Shown: positions 23,921 through 35,639 of the stretch, piece after piece
How the letters are laid out: the number at the start of each line of letters is the position of its first letter
Position numbering within the stretch: the first letter of the stretch is position 1
Origin: Anastrepha obliqua
Taxonomy: Eukaryota > Arthropoda > Insecta > Diptera > Tephritidae
DNA length: 64,000 nucleotides
Direction of reading: 5' to 3'
Assembly: GCF_027943255.1 (NCBI RefSeq)
Contig: NC_072893.1
Coordinates: forward strand, 89,473,784 to 89,537,783
The notes under the pieces: generated by a model
Database searches by the model: none
The model's input: only the letters and a program-made list of their open reading frames with translations
What the model was told of the DNA's origin: nothing
Made by a program: the position numbers and the translations under genes

Positions 23921-23921
23921 C

Positions 23922-24988
23922 TAGGGATGTAAAATTTCGGGATTTCCGTGATCTTGTTTTGTACTTCGGGATCCCGGGTCTGTTCCGAAAGTGTTTGATT
24001 TTGTTAAAATTGATTATTAAAAAGTGTAACTCAGCCTATTATAGTATTTTAAATCAAAAGATTATAACAAAGTAATATGATTCTTAGGAAATCATATAGG
24101 TATGTACATATGTTTGTATGTCTGAAATCCCTCTATGCCTGAAATCCCAAATAACCTGCGTCTTCATCTACATCCTCAATCCATCTGAGCGGCGGACGAA
24201 AGTGCCTTCTTCTCTGCTTGTGGCACTTTCCAAAGCGTCTTTCTTGGGGTGGGTAATCGGTGTTAGCCCATAATGTGTGACCTGCCCATCTCAGTCTGTT
24301 GATCATTATCGTGATTATTACAGACGGGCACACGTACAGTTTTTTGAGTTCATGATTGTAGCGCTTCCGCCATTCGCCTTTATCACATATCATCCCCAAA
24401 GACTTTCCACATAACTTTCCTCTCAAATATCAGCAGCTTCCCTGAGGGGAGGTTTCACTGCCGTATAGCAAGATTGGAATATTAATTGAGCGGTACAATT
24501 AAATCGTCGTTCTTCTGTATAAAAGGCGGCTCTTTTTGTGATAGCTCCAAGAGAAATAACGGCGGTTCGCCATAAGGATTCTATGATCAATTTCTGCAGA
24601 CATTTTTTTGTCATGATTAATGGTGACTCCTATGTATGATACTTAAATTCCTTCACTACTCCAATAGAGTCCGATGAAGTTACTTTTGGGTTCAACACTT
24701 GCTAACGGGATTGTTGATAAAAACGAGTAATAGTCTCTATCACCACCGTTCGCCATTCGCTTAAATATGAATTTCCTTTTCGAAACTACTGGCATATCAA
24801 ATGGACTTCTATTGAATGAAGTTAGCTAGTTAAGGCTCTATGCAACTTATTCATCAGACCGACTATTTGTTGTATTTATCGGTTACTATTTACTGTTACT
24901 CTTTTGCATTCTAAAAGCGCATCTACTCAACAGAATTTAGAAAAAATCCCGAAAATCGCGGGGTCCCGGGACTGCCATCCCTAATGTG
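23922..24988. mobile_element. Candidate hAT-like element bounded by TAGGGATG ends
   Basis: TAGGGATG near 23,922 and its complement CATCCCTA near 24,981-24,988 face each other. Both are followed inwards by CGGGAT and CCCGGG motifs (CGGGATCCCGGG at the left, GGTCCCGGGACTG at the right). Directly outside are ATGTAC and ATGTGC, a possible imperfect target duplication. hAT elements often have short ends of this kind with 8-bp duplications; the poor duplication keeps this tentative. No transposase is present. Confidence 0.4.
24130..24615 (-). mobile_element. RTE-like LINE fragment inside the hAT-like element
   Basis: The reverse strand reads CDKGEWRKRYNHELKKLY, INRLRWAGHTLW and LRWIEDVDEDAGYLG. 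This is the characteristic C-terminal block of RTE-like ORF2 (ERRYNHEL, RLRWAGH, RPxLRWxDxVxxD). The upstream part (24423-24614) is out of frame with it. Truncated and dead. Confidence 0.65.
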
Positions 24989-24989
24989 C

Positions 24990-26795
24990 AGATACAAAGA
25001 AAGATATGATTGTATTTTAAGGAGGCTCGTAAACTGTTATTGAATGTTGTGATACAGTTAGTCGATCGAATGAAGAATGGACTTGAGAAGCGCCCACCTG
25101 CGTACACACATGCACACGCAAGCGAAAACATCAGAGTCTCGTTCATGAGAGAGTCCCATATGTATGTATGTATGTGCTTATATACGTATAACGAGCTAAC
25201 CGTTTAAATAAGATAAAATATGAATCAGCTAAAAAATGTTTATAAAAACTAGTTTTTTTTTACACTTAGAAACAGAATGCCAAACAAATGTATGCAAAAT
25301 ATACTCATAACGGGTGCTTGTTTGCACGCATGCACGTATATACATATGTATATGTCGTGATTTTGTTCAGTATTTCGTTCTTTAAAACTTCCAAGTAATT
25401 CATACACGCGAGCAGCTTTCACAAATTATGGAAGATCATTTTCAAAATGCAAGTTACGTGGGTCTAACTTGCACAGCACTTAGCCCACATTACAATGCGC
25501 ATAATTATTCATCATCTGAGCAGCACATACGGAATACGAGTATAATGAAGCGACTTATTTCTATATCCACTCTTATGGATAAATTCATCAAATACGAGCT
25601 CACACTTTACGTACCGAGAAAGTCATCGTCTCTGTAGAAATGAATGTGACTGGGGTCGCGAGTTGTTACCATAAAAACATTTTTAGACTCATTTCTCGCT
25701 TAACTTGCAATACCTAAAGTGAGAATAGGCTTCATAGACTCTCGAGACACCAACCGCACCACCAACAGAAGGAATACCGTACCTTTATTGTTTTACACCT
25801 TTTTTATTTTGTCCCCGATTCAAGTAGACCAAGATCTTGTTAAACATCGAGATCTAATACTGCTCAGATTGCTCTTGGAAAGAATTCATCAGCGTAATAG
25901 AAAGTTGTAGGTATCCAAAATTAATTATTTATTGAGGGAATATTATAAAGTATCCTTAAAGCGAATGAGATATTTAAAAGATATTGGAATTCGAATTAAA
26001 ATTTTGGCATAAATTCGTAAAGAGTTCATTTTACTCATACTTTATTTTACTTGGATAAAAAAATAAAATTATTCACTCAAGAGGAAAGTTTAATGTTAAC
26101 CATAATTTTGCATAAACCTTCAAAAGTCGTTGGTGTACGCTACAGCAGGTGCCTTGTGACTCTTTAGTTCGTCATCTCAATACCAGTCGTCCATGGGCTA
26201 CAGCTGAAATCACTGAACGAACGCAAAATTAAATTTTCTATAACACTAGTGTACTGGAAAAAACCCTTAATATCGTATAATATCGTAAAAATAACGTCAA
26301 AGTTGAAAAATAGAGAAAAAATCAAAAAAATTCCAAGCCTCGTCAGTTATCATTTCAGAAAAATTGTCAACACACAGTCAAAAAGGTTTGTTTTTGTTCT
26401 TTCGAACTAAAAAAAAAATAGAAATCGGATGGAAATTGGCGAAGTTAGGAATGATTGTTCACACCAACCTTCGAAAAACGGTTTTTTGGCCATAAAATAA
26501 GGTTTTGGGGTTGTATTGGAAAATTCTCCTATAGCATTTTTCTTAGTTTTACTATACGTACAAGTTGTGCTAGGTCTCCATAAAAGTATAATATAACTGT
26601 CGCACAGTATTATCATTCAGGCTTTCCCAATTTAATTTTAATTTTTATAATTTTTGCTTAATTTATAAATTAAAATATTCCCTGGTTGATTCTCAACTAA
26701 CTTTGCACACAAAAGTTAGTTTACTTTCTGTTATCAAATTCGTAAAGAACAAAGTAGCTGTTTGCAGATGATGCCACCTTTGCATTCCCTGCATC
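24990..26795. other. Intergenic with microsatellites
   Basis: CATATGTATG-type runs at 25,157 and 25,335. No gene recognised. The small frame at 25428-25637 shows no domain. Confidence 0.35.
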
Positions 26796-26799
26796 GTGG

Positions 26800-27110
26800 A
26801 GTTCTACCTTAAACGCTTCCAGAAACATACCATATGGCATACAGCACTTTATTAGAGCGAACTTTTTGTGCCCGAGTTATCTCATAAGCGATACCAGCCT
26901 GTTGGTTGGCCCCTTAGGCCATGTGATTTTAATTCTATGGGCTTCTTTTGGTAAGAATATATCAACTCACTAGTCTAAGCTGACAAACTGGCTGCTATTG
27001 ACAACTTGGAAACAAACATTCGGCGCATTCTTAATGCGATAAGGCCGATATTACTGAAAAAAGTGAAGAGAAATTGAACAAGTCGCCAAATAACAGGCAG
27101 CCCACAATTA
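26800..27110 (+). pseudogene. DD41D mariner remnant (C-terminal part)
   Basis: Broken plus-strand frames give PVGWPLRPCDFNSMGFFW, a decayed form of the WPPRSCDxTxLDxFLW motif around the last catalytic aspartate. AAIDNLETNIRRILNAI then matches the helix near the C-terminus of such transposases. Many stops; inactive. Confidence 0.5.
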
Positions 27111-27114
27111 TTTT

Positions 27115-28090
27115 AAATCATTTCATTGTTCAGCGCATATATGAAAAAAGTTTTGCAAAAAAAGAAACACCCGTTAAAGTCTCATATGCATGTAATGTAT
27201 GTAATTATAATTTTCATTTACCTTCTTAGAAGCTCAGATCTTGACGGAAAAAGCATGGTTAGAGTAATCACATCAGTTTATGACCAAATTAATTACACGA
27301 TCTTATCAATCACTTAAATTGACGCATTAACACCCAGAGTTGTAAAACATACTTAAGTGAAAAAAAATGTAAACCTACATAAACATAAAAAAATATGACT
27401 TCTTTATGGTAACATCACAAAAGCGTGATTGTCGACCATAAATAGAAATCGAGTGAATCACAGAATTAATGCATGTTGACAGGCGCATTTAAATTAGTAT
27501 TGGTTGTGCGACGGCTATCAAAGCACTCAGTGCAAACTGTACCGAGAATACTCGTAACTAGCAGTGATCCTGTAGCAACTACACAAATTATTCTTTCTCT
27601 ACCGTAGGGACTGCTAGATACTAAAATTTACCCTTATTCATACTCAAATTAAAGAAGGCTGACTTCCCTGAAAGAGTATTTCTTAATACTCTATCTAAGG
27701 TTTCATGGAGTGTATGCTGAAGGACTGAAGCCCACCGGAAACAATCTGAATGGATCTAATCAATATTCAAATTTAATCAGCCTATCGGAAGATGTTATAA
27801 TTTTTGCAAATGGCATCGTACGTCAATCAGATCAGCAATGAAGAAGTAGAGGTCAAAATAAATATTTCCATAACTCAAAGTAAATTATAAGCTTTATTTT
27901 ATTTTTTATTAAATTATTTAATATTAATCTGTTTTTCATAGTCTGTAAAAAATACTGCATTTGAGGTTATTAACTGAATAAATAAAACTAATTTTTTTAG
28001 TATTAAAGTTATTTTAAAAACATATATTAGTTGGGTGATTAATTTTGCGCACCCTACAGCTGTAGGCCCAGCAAATTCACCACATTCATT
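27115..28090. other. Intergenic
   Basis: No supported gene. A stretch at 27,720-27,870 gives a faint LINE-like translation (NLISLSEDVIIFANG), too weak to call. Confidence 0.3.
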
Positions 28091-28094
28091 AATC

Positions 28095-29480
28095 TTATCT
28101 AAAGGGCTTTTTCCTCTTCTTGATTGGCGCGATAACCGCTTGCGTGGAAACACCTGTCGAAGCCAGGTTCTTCTCCACCTGATCTTTCCAACGCAGAGGA
28201 GGTCCTCCTCTTCCTCTGCTACCACCAGCGTGCAAAGGTCCAAAAATCTTCCGCAGCATTTTTCTCTCAAACGCTTCAAGAGACGCCTCATCGGATGTTG
28301 TCATCGTCCAAGCTTCTGCGCCATACAATAGGAGGGGAATGATGAGAGCCTTATAAAGAGAGGTCTTTTCTACTCAATTGCCTACTTAATCTAAAGTAGC
28401 ACTTGTTGGCAAGAGAGATCTGGTATTAAGCAACATCATCTTGCATAGCCGTAATTGTTTTACGAGGATACCAAATCCAGACTACTTCTCATACTGTCGA
28501 ATGCAGCCTTGAAGCCGACGAAAAAATGGTGTGTGTCGATTCTCGTTTCGTGGGTATTTTCCAAGACTTGACATATTGCGAATATCTTGTCGATGGTGGA
28601 CTTTTCAGGTCTAAAGCCACACTGATAATATTAAGAATTAGAAGGCGATATTTAGAAGGCTAATCCCGCGGTAATTGGCACAGATTGCAGTATCAGCCTT
28701 CTTGTGGATTGGACAGAGCACACTCGGCAAGCATGTTTTCATCCGACCATATTTTGCATAGGAGCTGATGCATGCACCATATCAGTTCCTCGCCGCCGTG
28801 CTCGTACAGCTCAGCCGGCAACCCGTCGGCTCGCGAGGCTTGCTGTTCTTTAGCCGCGTTATCGCTATTCTCACCTCGTCATGGAATAGCGAAACGACAG
28901 TTCCGTCGCCAACGATTGAGGTAACGGGATCTTCACATTCTCTCTGGCATGAGCAGCTGTCACTACTTAACAGGCTCGACAAGTGTTCCCGCCATAATAT
29001 AAGTATGCTATGGATGTCAGTCGCCAGATCACCGCCTTTGTTCTTACAGGAAATCGCCCCGGTCTTGAAATCTTCTGTAAGCCACGGAACTTTTTGGTAG
29101 AATGTTCGGTTGTTTTTCCTATTGACCAGAAAAGCGATCTGATATGGCTCGATCGCAGCGTGGCTCTATAGGCAGCATCTTTTCTTTCCGCGGCAACATA
29201 ACATTTCTCGTCGTACCAATTGTTTTTTCGGGCTCGCTGGAATCAGACTTCTTCTTCGGCGGCAGTACGGTAGAGAACGAGAAATGTTGTTTCATGACTC
29301 CTGCATGCCGGATTGTTGGGTAGTACTCGCCGAGAACAGGAGTGAGAGTCGAGTGGCGAATCTCCTAGCTGTTAGATGTACGTTTTTTGCTGCACAGAGG
29401 CGTGTGCGTAGTTTGGCTGCATACGAGCCCTACAGTCTTTCTGCAAGGAGGAAGCCTTTTGATAAGAAGTGCAATTTTCG
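28095..29480 (-). mobile_element. RTE-like LINE, internally deleted
   Basis: On the minus strand the order is as in RTE-like ORF2. First comes a pre-RT segment with HDEVRIAITRLKNSKP (28782-28982), then ICANYRGIS near 28,680 and YQCGFRPEKSTIDKIF near 28,600. The terminal block YGAEAWTMTTSDEASLEAFE and RKMLRKIFGPL lies at 28,328-28,220, with PLRWKDQVEKNLAS after it. The part holding the catalytic YADD is missing between about 28,490 and 28,330. Frameshifts occur between blocks. Not active. Confidence 0.75.
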
Positions 29481-29489
29481 ACTAAATTA

Positions 29490-30100
29490 AACCGTTAAGC
29501 TACCTCCTGCAGATGTCTCGAAGTGAGTTTATAAAGTCGAATTTTATAGTTCCATCAGCAAAAACGAGCCAGAGTAAATGATGCACACGGTTATCTGAAC
29601 TCAGCCAGACTCACAAGGTCCGACGCCTAATATTGTTAAACCGACCTATGAAACAATTTATTGAAAGCGCATTTTACTTGCATAGTTTGATCATCGTCTT
29701 TGCGAAGCCACCAAGCGCCAGCTAGAAAATACGCTTCCTACTGAGAGAAAGTCAGTTTTGACTTAGTCACCAGATTCAAGGCTTAGCCCACTTTGACATA
29801 AATGGTAGTTAGTTCTTGCAGTATCGTTTCATTACCCATAGTGCAGGATACTGTTTACTATTTTCATCAAGAATCATGAATAGTTTTGACTTGGTAGGTC
29901 CTAACAGCCTATAAAGGCTTTGGTTATTTATTTTCCTTCACCAGCATTTTAGTTATTTAGTTATTATATTATATATTAAGATAATTATATTATGTATTTC
30001 GAAAATGGTTACTTTTTGGTGAAACTTCATAAAAATGCATAGTTGAAATTGTTTAACTACGTTACAAAAATCGACGCTCTGTGAAAAGTATTCATCCCGC
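29490..30100. other. Intergenic
   Basis: Nothing recognised. Confidence 0.3.
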
Positions 30101-30104
30101 GCTC

Positions 30105-30760
30105 AGCCCAACTTATGATGTTCAGCGATGGGGCCCATTTTTGGCTTAACGGCTACGTGAATAAACAAAATTGCTATATTTGGGCTGAAGAGCAACCCGA
30201 ATCCATTAAATGTATTGAAAACAACCGTTGGGTGCAGCCTATGGGCTAGGGGAAACACCGGCCCATATTTCTTCAAAGACGGGGCTGGCGACAATGTAAC
30301 AGTGAATGGCGAACGCTATCGCGCCATGATAAACGACTTTTTGATGCCACAAATTTAAGCCCATGATCTCTTGATTCCAACAAGATGTCGCTATTTCCCA
30401 TACAGCCCGTGAGACAATGGATTTATTGCGTTGTCGTTTCAGTGAGCAATTTATCTCTCGTCTCGTATCAGTGGATTGGCCACCAAGGTCGTGCGATATC
30501 ACATCTTTGGACTTTTATTTGCGGAGGTGTGTAAGGTCTAAATGCTTTGTGAATAAACCAGCTTCGATTGAGGCATTGTAAGTCAACATCACTAAAGTTA
30601 TTCACGAGATACCGACCGAAGTCCTCCAGTGACTCATACAAAATTGGTGTTAACAGATGGCCAAATTACGGCGCAGTTACGGGCAACATTTGAAAGGGAT
30701 TAGCTTTAAAACGTAAATGCCACGAATGGTTCTACGCATAATAAAAATTGCCCAATCAAT
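30105..30760 (+). pseudogene. DD41D (rosa-type) mariner transposase remnant
   Basis: MFSDGAHFWLNGYVNKQNCY near 30,117 holds the first catalytic Asp region (SDEAHF in relatives). After a frame change, QQDVAISHTARETMD and later WPPRSCDITSLDFYL lie in one open stretch (about 30,375-30,579). Exactly 41 residues separate the D of QQD and the D of LDFYL, which defines the DD41D group. Further frames give C-terminal residues. Stops and frameshifts disable it. Confidence 0.75.
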
Positions 30761-30938
30761 TTCAATTTTCGTTGTTTTATTTCAATTTAAGATACGATAT
30801 CTCTAAATTGATCACCCTTTACTTTTGAATTTGCCAAAGTGAGAACTTAACATCAATAACACAGTTTCGAATATTGACAGAAAACGAACTTTATTTGAAA
30901 ATTGTCCAAGTCTTTTCGAATGCGATTGCGCTACGGCG

Positions 30939-32591
30939 CACAGTGTGACTTTTTTTCACTTTTAGGATGCCAAAATTAATAACAGCCAAACCAATGGAGC
31001 AATTCAGTTCAAATTTTGTAGTGTGGTTGCAGATACCTAAATCTGATTTGAGAATAAAAATGGGCGTGATACACCCACTTTTTCTCCTTGCCCACATATA
31101 AGGTAAAATTTCACATAATCATATTTTCTACTTTAAAAGCATTTTCCAGTGCCAATTTAAATACAAATTGTTTAGATTTCTTAACTTTAGCTTAGAGGCT
31201 TATGACTAATATTTAAAAGATTTCATTCAGCCCTTGGGTACCTTTTTATACTACATTATACTGATCAATGAAGGAGATAATCACAAATTGTTTCAATGAT
31301 AAATATGTCACTAATCTTTATTTTATTAATAGTAAGCCAATAAACAGTTTCTAAAGATTAAACATAACAAAACATAAACACTTATTCGAAAGCAATTATT
31401 CATAATACTTCTTCCTGGGCCAGCAATGCAATTACATCTTGAGGCAAAGTCCCGCGCTTGGTTTTCGATGGCTTACGTAAGCTGCAAATGTAGGGATCGG
31501 ATGATATTAGAAGCCTGTGCAATAAATCCTCATTGGTTTGAGGTCGTGAACTTTTCATTGTATACCATTCGCGATAATTTCTGACATCTTTATTTCTCGA
31601 TTCTTGCGCTTCTTCGGAAAGCTGACCAATAGGAACCATGCATGACGATATTATATGTCTTGAATGGAACAGTATTTTATGCAGACTGACTGGCATATTA
31701 TACCACTCATATTCCCTCAAATAAATATCGCGTGTGTCTCTCACGTACACCTCAAAGGCCTCAGCATTTATCTGAAATTCACACGCTAAGCAAGACAATA
31801 TGGTGAAAAGCCTTTTAAAGAGACATAAGTTAATGCCTGTAATGTCTGCAGTAACTTCTGCATTACTAAAAAAACGTCGTGCTGTGTTTCTGTCATTTGT
31901 ATTGGTAACACAGTTTTTTATACGCTCTCCTAGCTTTTTAGTATCCCCGTCTCTTCCGATCACCGCAAAAATTTTCTCTAACACCACATCACGACGCGTT
32001 TCTTTTGAGCTCGTCAGCCAAATTTCAAAAAGTTCTTTCCGAGGAATCGCCATGAAAACTTCTTTTAAAGCTGTGGTAGCAAATTGTAGCAAAATTTTAT
32101 TCCAGTATCTGAAACACAGAATCCTAAAGGTCGTTCGCTGTTAAAGAATGGACGGAACTCGATAGCCCAATATAAGTTTTTCTCAGTAAAATATCAAAAA
32201 TAATATTAAGCTATGGCTGTTTTAGTGATATTTTACTGAGCGGATTTGTATCGATAGTAAAAACTTTATAATCCTCTTACTTACCCTTGAAGTACAAAAT
32301 TGTTGAAATTTATTCAGCAAATACTCAATTTTATGAAATTGATACTTATTCGTATTATATCTTTTGACAAACTTCACAGCGATGTTCGGATAATAAATAA
32401 AAATTATTCAATTGACGCACCGGCTTGTGTTTGTAAACGGTTATCTTTCTTAAAACTATTGTTTTGATAAATTTTGAGTACACTGTCGTAAAATTTGGTC
32501 ATTTTTACACAACATACCGAAAGAAAATCATTTTCGCAGAACTTTTTTTTTTTAATTTTGGCATCCTAAAACGATAAAAAGTCACAGTGTG
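30939..32591 (-). mobile_element. Transib element (RAG1-related transposon), internally deleted
   Basis: Ends are inverted repeats of about 40 bases. The left starts CACAGTGTGACTTTTT and the right, reversed, starts CACACTGTGACTTTTT; both continue to GGATGCCAAAATTAA. CGGCG lies directly outside each end (30934-30938 and 32592-32596). From family knowledge, Transib elements have ends starting with CAC and resembling the V(D)J heptamer CACAGTG, and make 5-bp CG-rich duplications (CGNCG type). The coding part is on the minus strand. At 1653 bp it is shorter than full Transibs of about 3 kb, so it is non-autonomous. Confidence 0.85.
31400..32053 (-). CDS. Transib transposase, C-terminal fragment (RAG1-core-like)
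   Basis: An uninterrupted frame, 217 residues from its first ATG at 32053; the frame is open a further 13 codons upstream. Recognisable blocks in order are TNDRNTARRFFSNAEVTADI, YEWYNMPVSLHKIL, the core PIGQLSEEAQESRNKD, and DLLHRLLISSDPYICSLRK near the end. The SEE and ESRNKD block corresponds by position to the region around the third catalytic acid (Glu) of RAG1 and Transib. The N-terminal half with the two catalytic aspartates is absent, so no transposase activity is expected. It lies inside terminal repeats at 30,939 and 32,591. It could also be an exon of a once spliced gene. Confidence 0.8.
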   Translation of the reverse strand: MAIPRKELFEIWLTSSKETRRDVVLEKIFAVIGRDGDTKKLGERIKNCVTNTNDRNTARRFFSNAEVTADITGINLCLFKRLFTILSCLACEFQINAEAFEVYVRDTRDIYLREYEWYNMPVSLHKILFHSRHIISSCMVPIGQLSEEAQESRNKDVRNYREWYTMKSSRPQTNEDLLHRLLISSDPYICSLRKPSKTKRGTLPQDVIALLAQEEVL

Positions 32592-32596
32592 CGGCG

Positions 32597-33000
32597 TTAG
32601 AAAAAAAATGATCAAAAATCCACTTTCACTTTGTTTTACTAAAAACTGCGTACCCAAATCTTTCTTTTGTTTGAATTCAAACATTAATCAGATTTAAAAC
32701 AAGCAACAGAAAAGTAGTCAAAGCTGATAAAAATATCGCGTTTCTATCATTGTAAAAAGGGTGCACGAATACGAATTGTATAAATAAAGTGATCTTTTCT
32801 GACGGAAAATTGTTTGGTAATTTTCATTTTTCGTTGGCGGCAACACTGGTTGTGATCACATCAAGAGTTCGCTTACAAGAAGATTGTAGCCCATTAATGG
32901 CTTAAATTAAAAAAAGGGCTAGGTAAAAATAAAATATTTTTTAAGGTTTTTTGATGTACTGAATTCAAATCTGTAGTCAAAGTTTACTAATTCGAATTAG
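32597..33000. other. Intergenic
   Basis: No gene seen. Confidence 0.3.
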
Positions 33001-33004
33001 TGGA

Positions 33005-33812
33005 TACAATATGGCGGCAATGGAGATTTCAAACAAGGGATTCTCTATTCTGTGACTTTTTCAACCTCTTACTGGAAAACATCTTTCACGCTGCCGACCT
33101 TAACCGAACTGGTACTATCTACCACAAGAGCGCCATGCTGCTGGCATATGCCGATAACATCGACTTTATCGGCGAAACCAAACCGAATGAGGGCAAAACA
33201 AAGTACCTGCTGTCAGTACCTGGAGATCAAGCGGAGAATAACCCTTGCCAACAAATGTTACTTTCGGCTCAGTGGACAATTGCGAAGTAGAGCTCTCTGT
33301 CGAAGGACCAAACTGACACTCTACAAAACGCTCATCATTCCCGTCCTGCTTTATGATGCAGAAGTAGATGATGAACAGTGGATGAGAAAGTTTTGGGAGC
33401 TTTCGAGAGAAAACTTCTCCGTAAGATCTTTGGTTCTCTCCGCATTGCTGAGGAGTATCTTGTACGGCGGAGCAGCAAGCTGAATGAGCTATATAGTAAG
33501 CTGCTACAACAACAACAACAACAGATATGTAAGGACATAGACATAGTTAAGCGTGTACGAATGCAGCGGCTATGCTGGCTTGGCCATGTCTCGGGTATGA
33601 ACGCAGACGCTCCAGCAAGGCGATGCTATGGCACGGTACTTCAAAAAGGAAGGCGAGGGAGGGGAATGCCACATCTTCGTTGGAAAACCAACAGGACCTG
33701 TCAACGCTCAGGACTTCTAGCTGGCATCAGCGAGCGCAGGGCAGAAACAGCTGGAGCGCTGTTTTGGATTCGGCCAAAACCGCCACAAGGTTGTAGCGCC
33801 CCATAAGTAAAG
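33005..33812 (+). mobile_element. RTE-like LINE ORF2 fragment with mutated YADD
   Basis: The plus strand reads CDFFNLLLENIFHAADLNRT and LLAYADNIDFIGETK; the reverse transcriptase signature YADD has become YADN. A deletion then joins to NEGKTKYLLS. Downstream in other frames are TLYKTLIIPVLLY, GAFERKLLRKIFGSL, RMQRLCWLGHVSGMNADAPA and GRGMPHLRWK, the C-terminal blocks. A short CAA-rich insertion (LLQQQQQQI) interrupts the usual sequence near 33,505. Dead copy, opposite in orientation to the others. Confidence 0.75.
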
Positions 33813-34110
33813 TAAATAATATGGCGGCACTTTCTTTCAAATTCATTACTTCTTACCGAAAACATTCATTGTGAGATTTCCGAGGTTGCTCATAACAGAT
33901 CTAAATTCAAGCTTCAAAAATCCAAATAAGCCGGAAAAAATTTTCAAAATTAATTAAACTTGCCTGTAAATCTGCTTTTACTAATTTACCTAGAAATCAC
34001 TCGAATTCGTTTCACACTTGTTACTCATGCCCTTAAATCTTGAAAATTTGTTGATTCTTCAATTTTCCAAGAGCAAGTTGGTGGTCACAAAAAAGTTTAA
34101 CGTGGTCTAG

Positions 34111-34285
34111 CCGCAGCGAATTTGAAAGAATCATCTGATTTTCTGACGTAATAAGGTATGTGACAGCGATATGTTTACAACAGATGTCGGCAAAAACTGA
34201 GATTGTGTTGATGTTATACAAGAAAATCAGCTTCGACGTGGTCCGAATAACAATTGGTTGGAAGAGCGTTATAATACATGTGAAA
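34111..34285. repeat. Dispersed repeat, copy 1
   Basis: Shares CATCTGATTT, TGACGYAA, GATGTGACA-like blocks and GTCGGCAAAAACTGA in the same order with 58,595-58,765. Family unknown. Confidence 0.5.
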
Positions 34286-34649
34286 TGAGCGGCCAAAATT
34301 GTGCTGTCAAGTGCCCTATGCCAAGCAGGCAATGCACGCTAACACTTTTACTTCGGCTGATCCAATCTTGCAATTTTGATAGAAAATGTATTCGTCAAGA
34401 TTACAAGACTGTGTGAAATTCCGTGAAAGTATTTTTGGGTGTGACGTAACAAGAGAGAGAGAGAGAGAAAAGCGTAGTGCGTTAAATACCTTGTTTAAGC
34501 AATCACTGTAGATTGGCTCAATTATTACGTCAGCTCAATAGCTACTTCTGTCAAATTCACTGAGAGTGGCATAGCAGTTCGCGGATGTCGCCACCTTCTT
34601 TATTCTCTCCACCGTGGTATACACCCTCGTAGAGAGCAAAAGAAACGGT

Positions 34650-34740
34650 TTGAAGAGGCTACGACAGTCGGTTTACTTACCGGCACGATCCGAATTTATA
34701 TCCAGCCACGGAGAGTCGTGTTAATGTGAATATTTCAGGT
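34650..34740. repeat. Fragment of CAACAA-tailed dispersed repeat
   Basis: CTACGACAGTCGGTTTACTT and GAATTTATATCCAGCCACGG align with the copy at 61.3 kb. The tail is missing. Confidence 0.45.
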
Positions 34741-35639
34741 ATTCACCAAATATTTACCGGAAATGTTTTATGTAGTTGCAACAAACATAAAATTCATTCC
34801 TTTCTTAATTATATAATATAGTATTATGACTTCGGATTACCTTAATCTAACTAATAATACGTTCACATATAAGTAGATGATCTACTTTTCGTGCTTAACT
34901 CCCAACCCGTAATTAAAAAGCGAGATGTTTCAGTAAACATCGTTTACGGATTTTCTCCAACTGTTTATTATTAGCAACCAATTGCACAATTAAATTAGTT
35001 ATTGCTTCCCCTTGTAGATATTTGCTTCATATCGTTAGTAATAATTAAACAAACCAAAAGCACCGAAATATTCCACCAAAATAATTTTTATAAAGAAAAA
35101 CCTTTCACAAAAATGGCAGCTGATTGTTAATTTTGCAGGTTATCTGCCGTATGTGAACGGGTAGATTAATATTGTGGATTTATTGGTAATTAATGCATAT
35201 GTGAACGTACTTTTAGTTGTTATGCAATTTATTTAGTGCCCTTGTGAAAGAAGTCATTATCGCATGAGCAGTGAATACGAAATTACTTTACAAATTTATA
35301 ATTAATATAGGCCGAGTTATCACTATTTGAATTTCGGTTATTTTAAAACTCAGTCTAAGTAATTTAAAGCTAAAAAAGCTTTCTTATATAAAAAAAAAAA
35401 AAACAAAAAAGTATATGCATATCTTAACAGAAAAATATTTTTATTTCACTCATAGAAAAATATTTTTTATTCATCAAATTAAATGCAAAATGCAAACTAT
35501 TAATTATCTCGTAACAGGAAATATAAGACCCAAACCACTTTCAAAATTATAAGCTCATGTAATATTAATTTATAAAACTGAATTACCTAATGGTTACGCC
35601 ATTTATATGTTAACTAATTTTAAGCTTATATATTTTCTT

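Larger units (their letters stand above)
33820..35639. other. Intergenic, apart from the two repeat pieces noted
   Basis: Includes a (GA)n run near 34,450. No gene seen. Confidence 0.3.
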
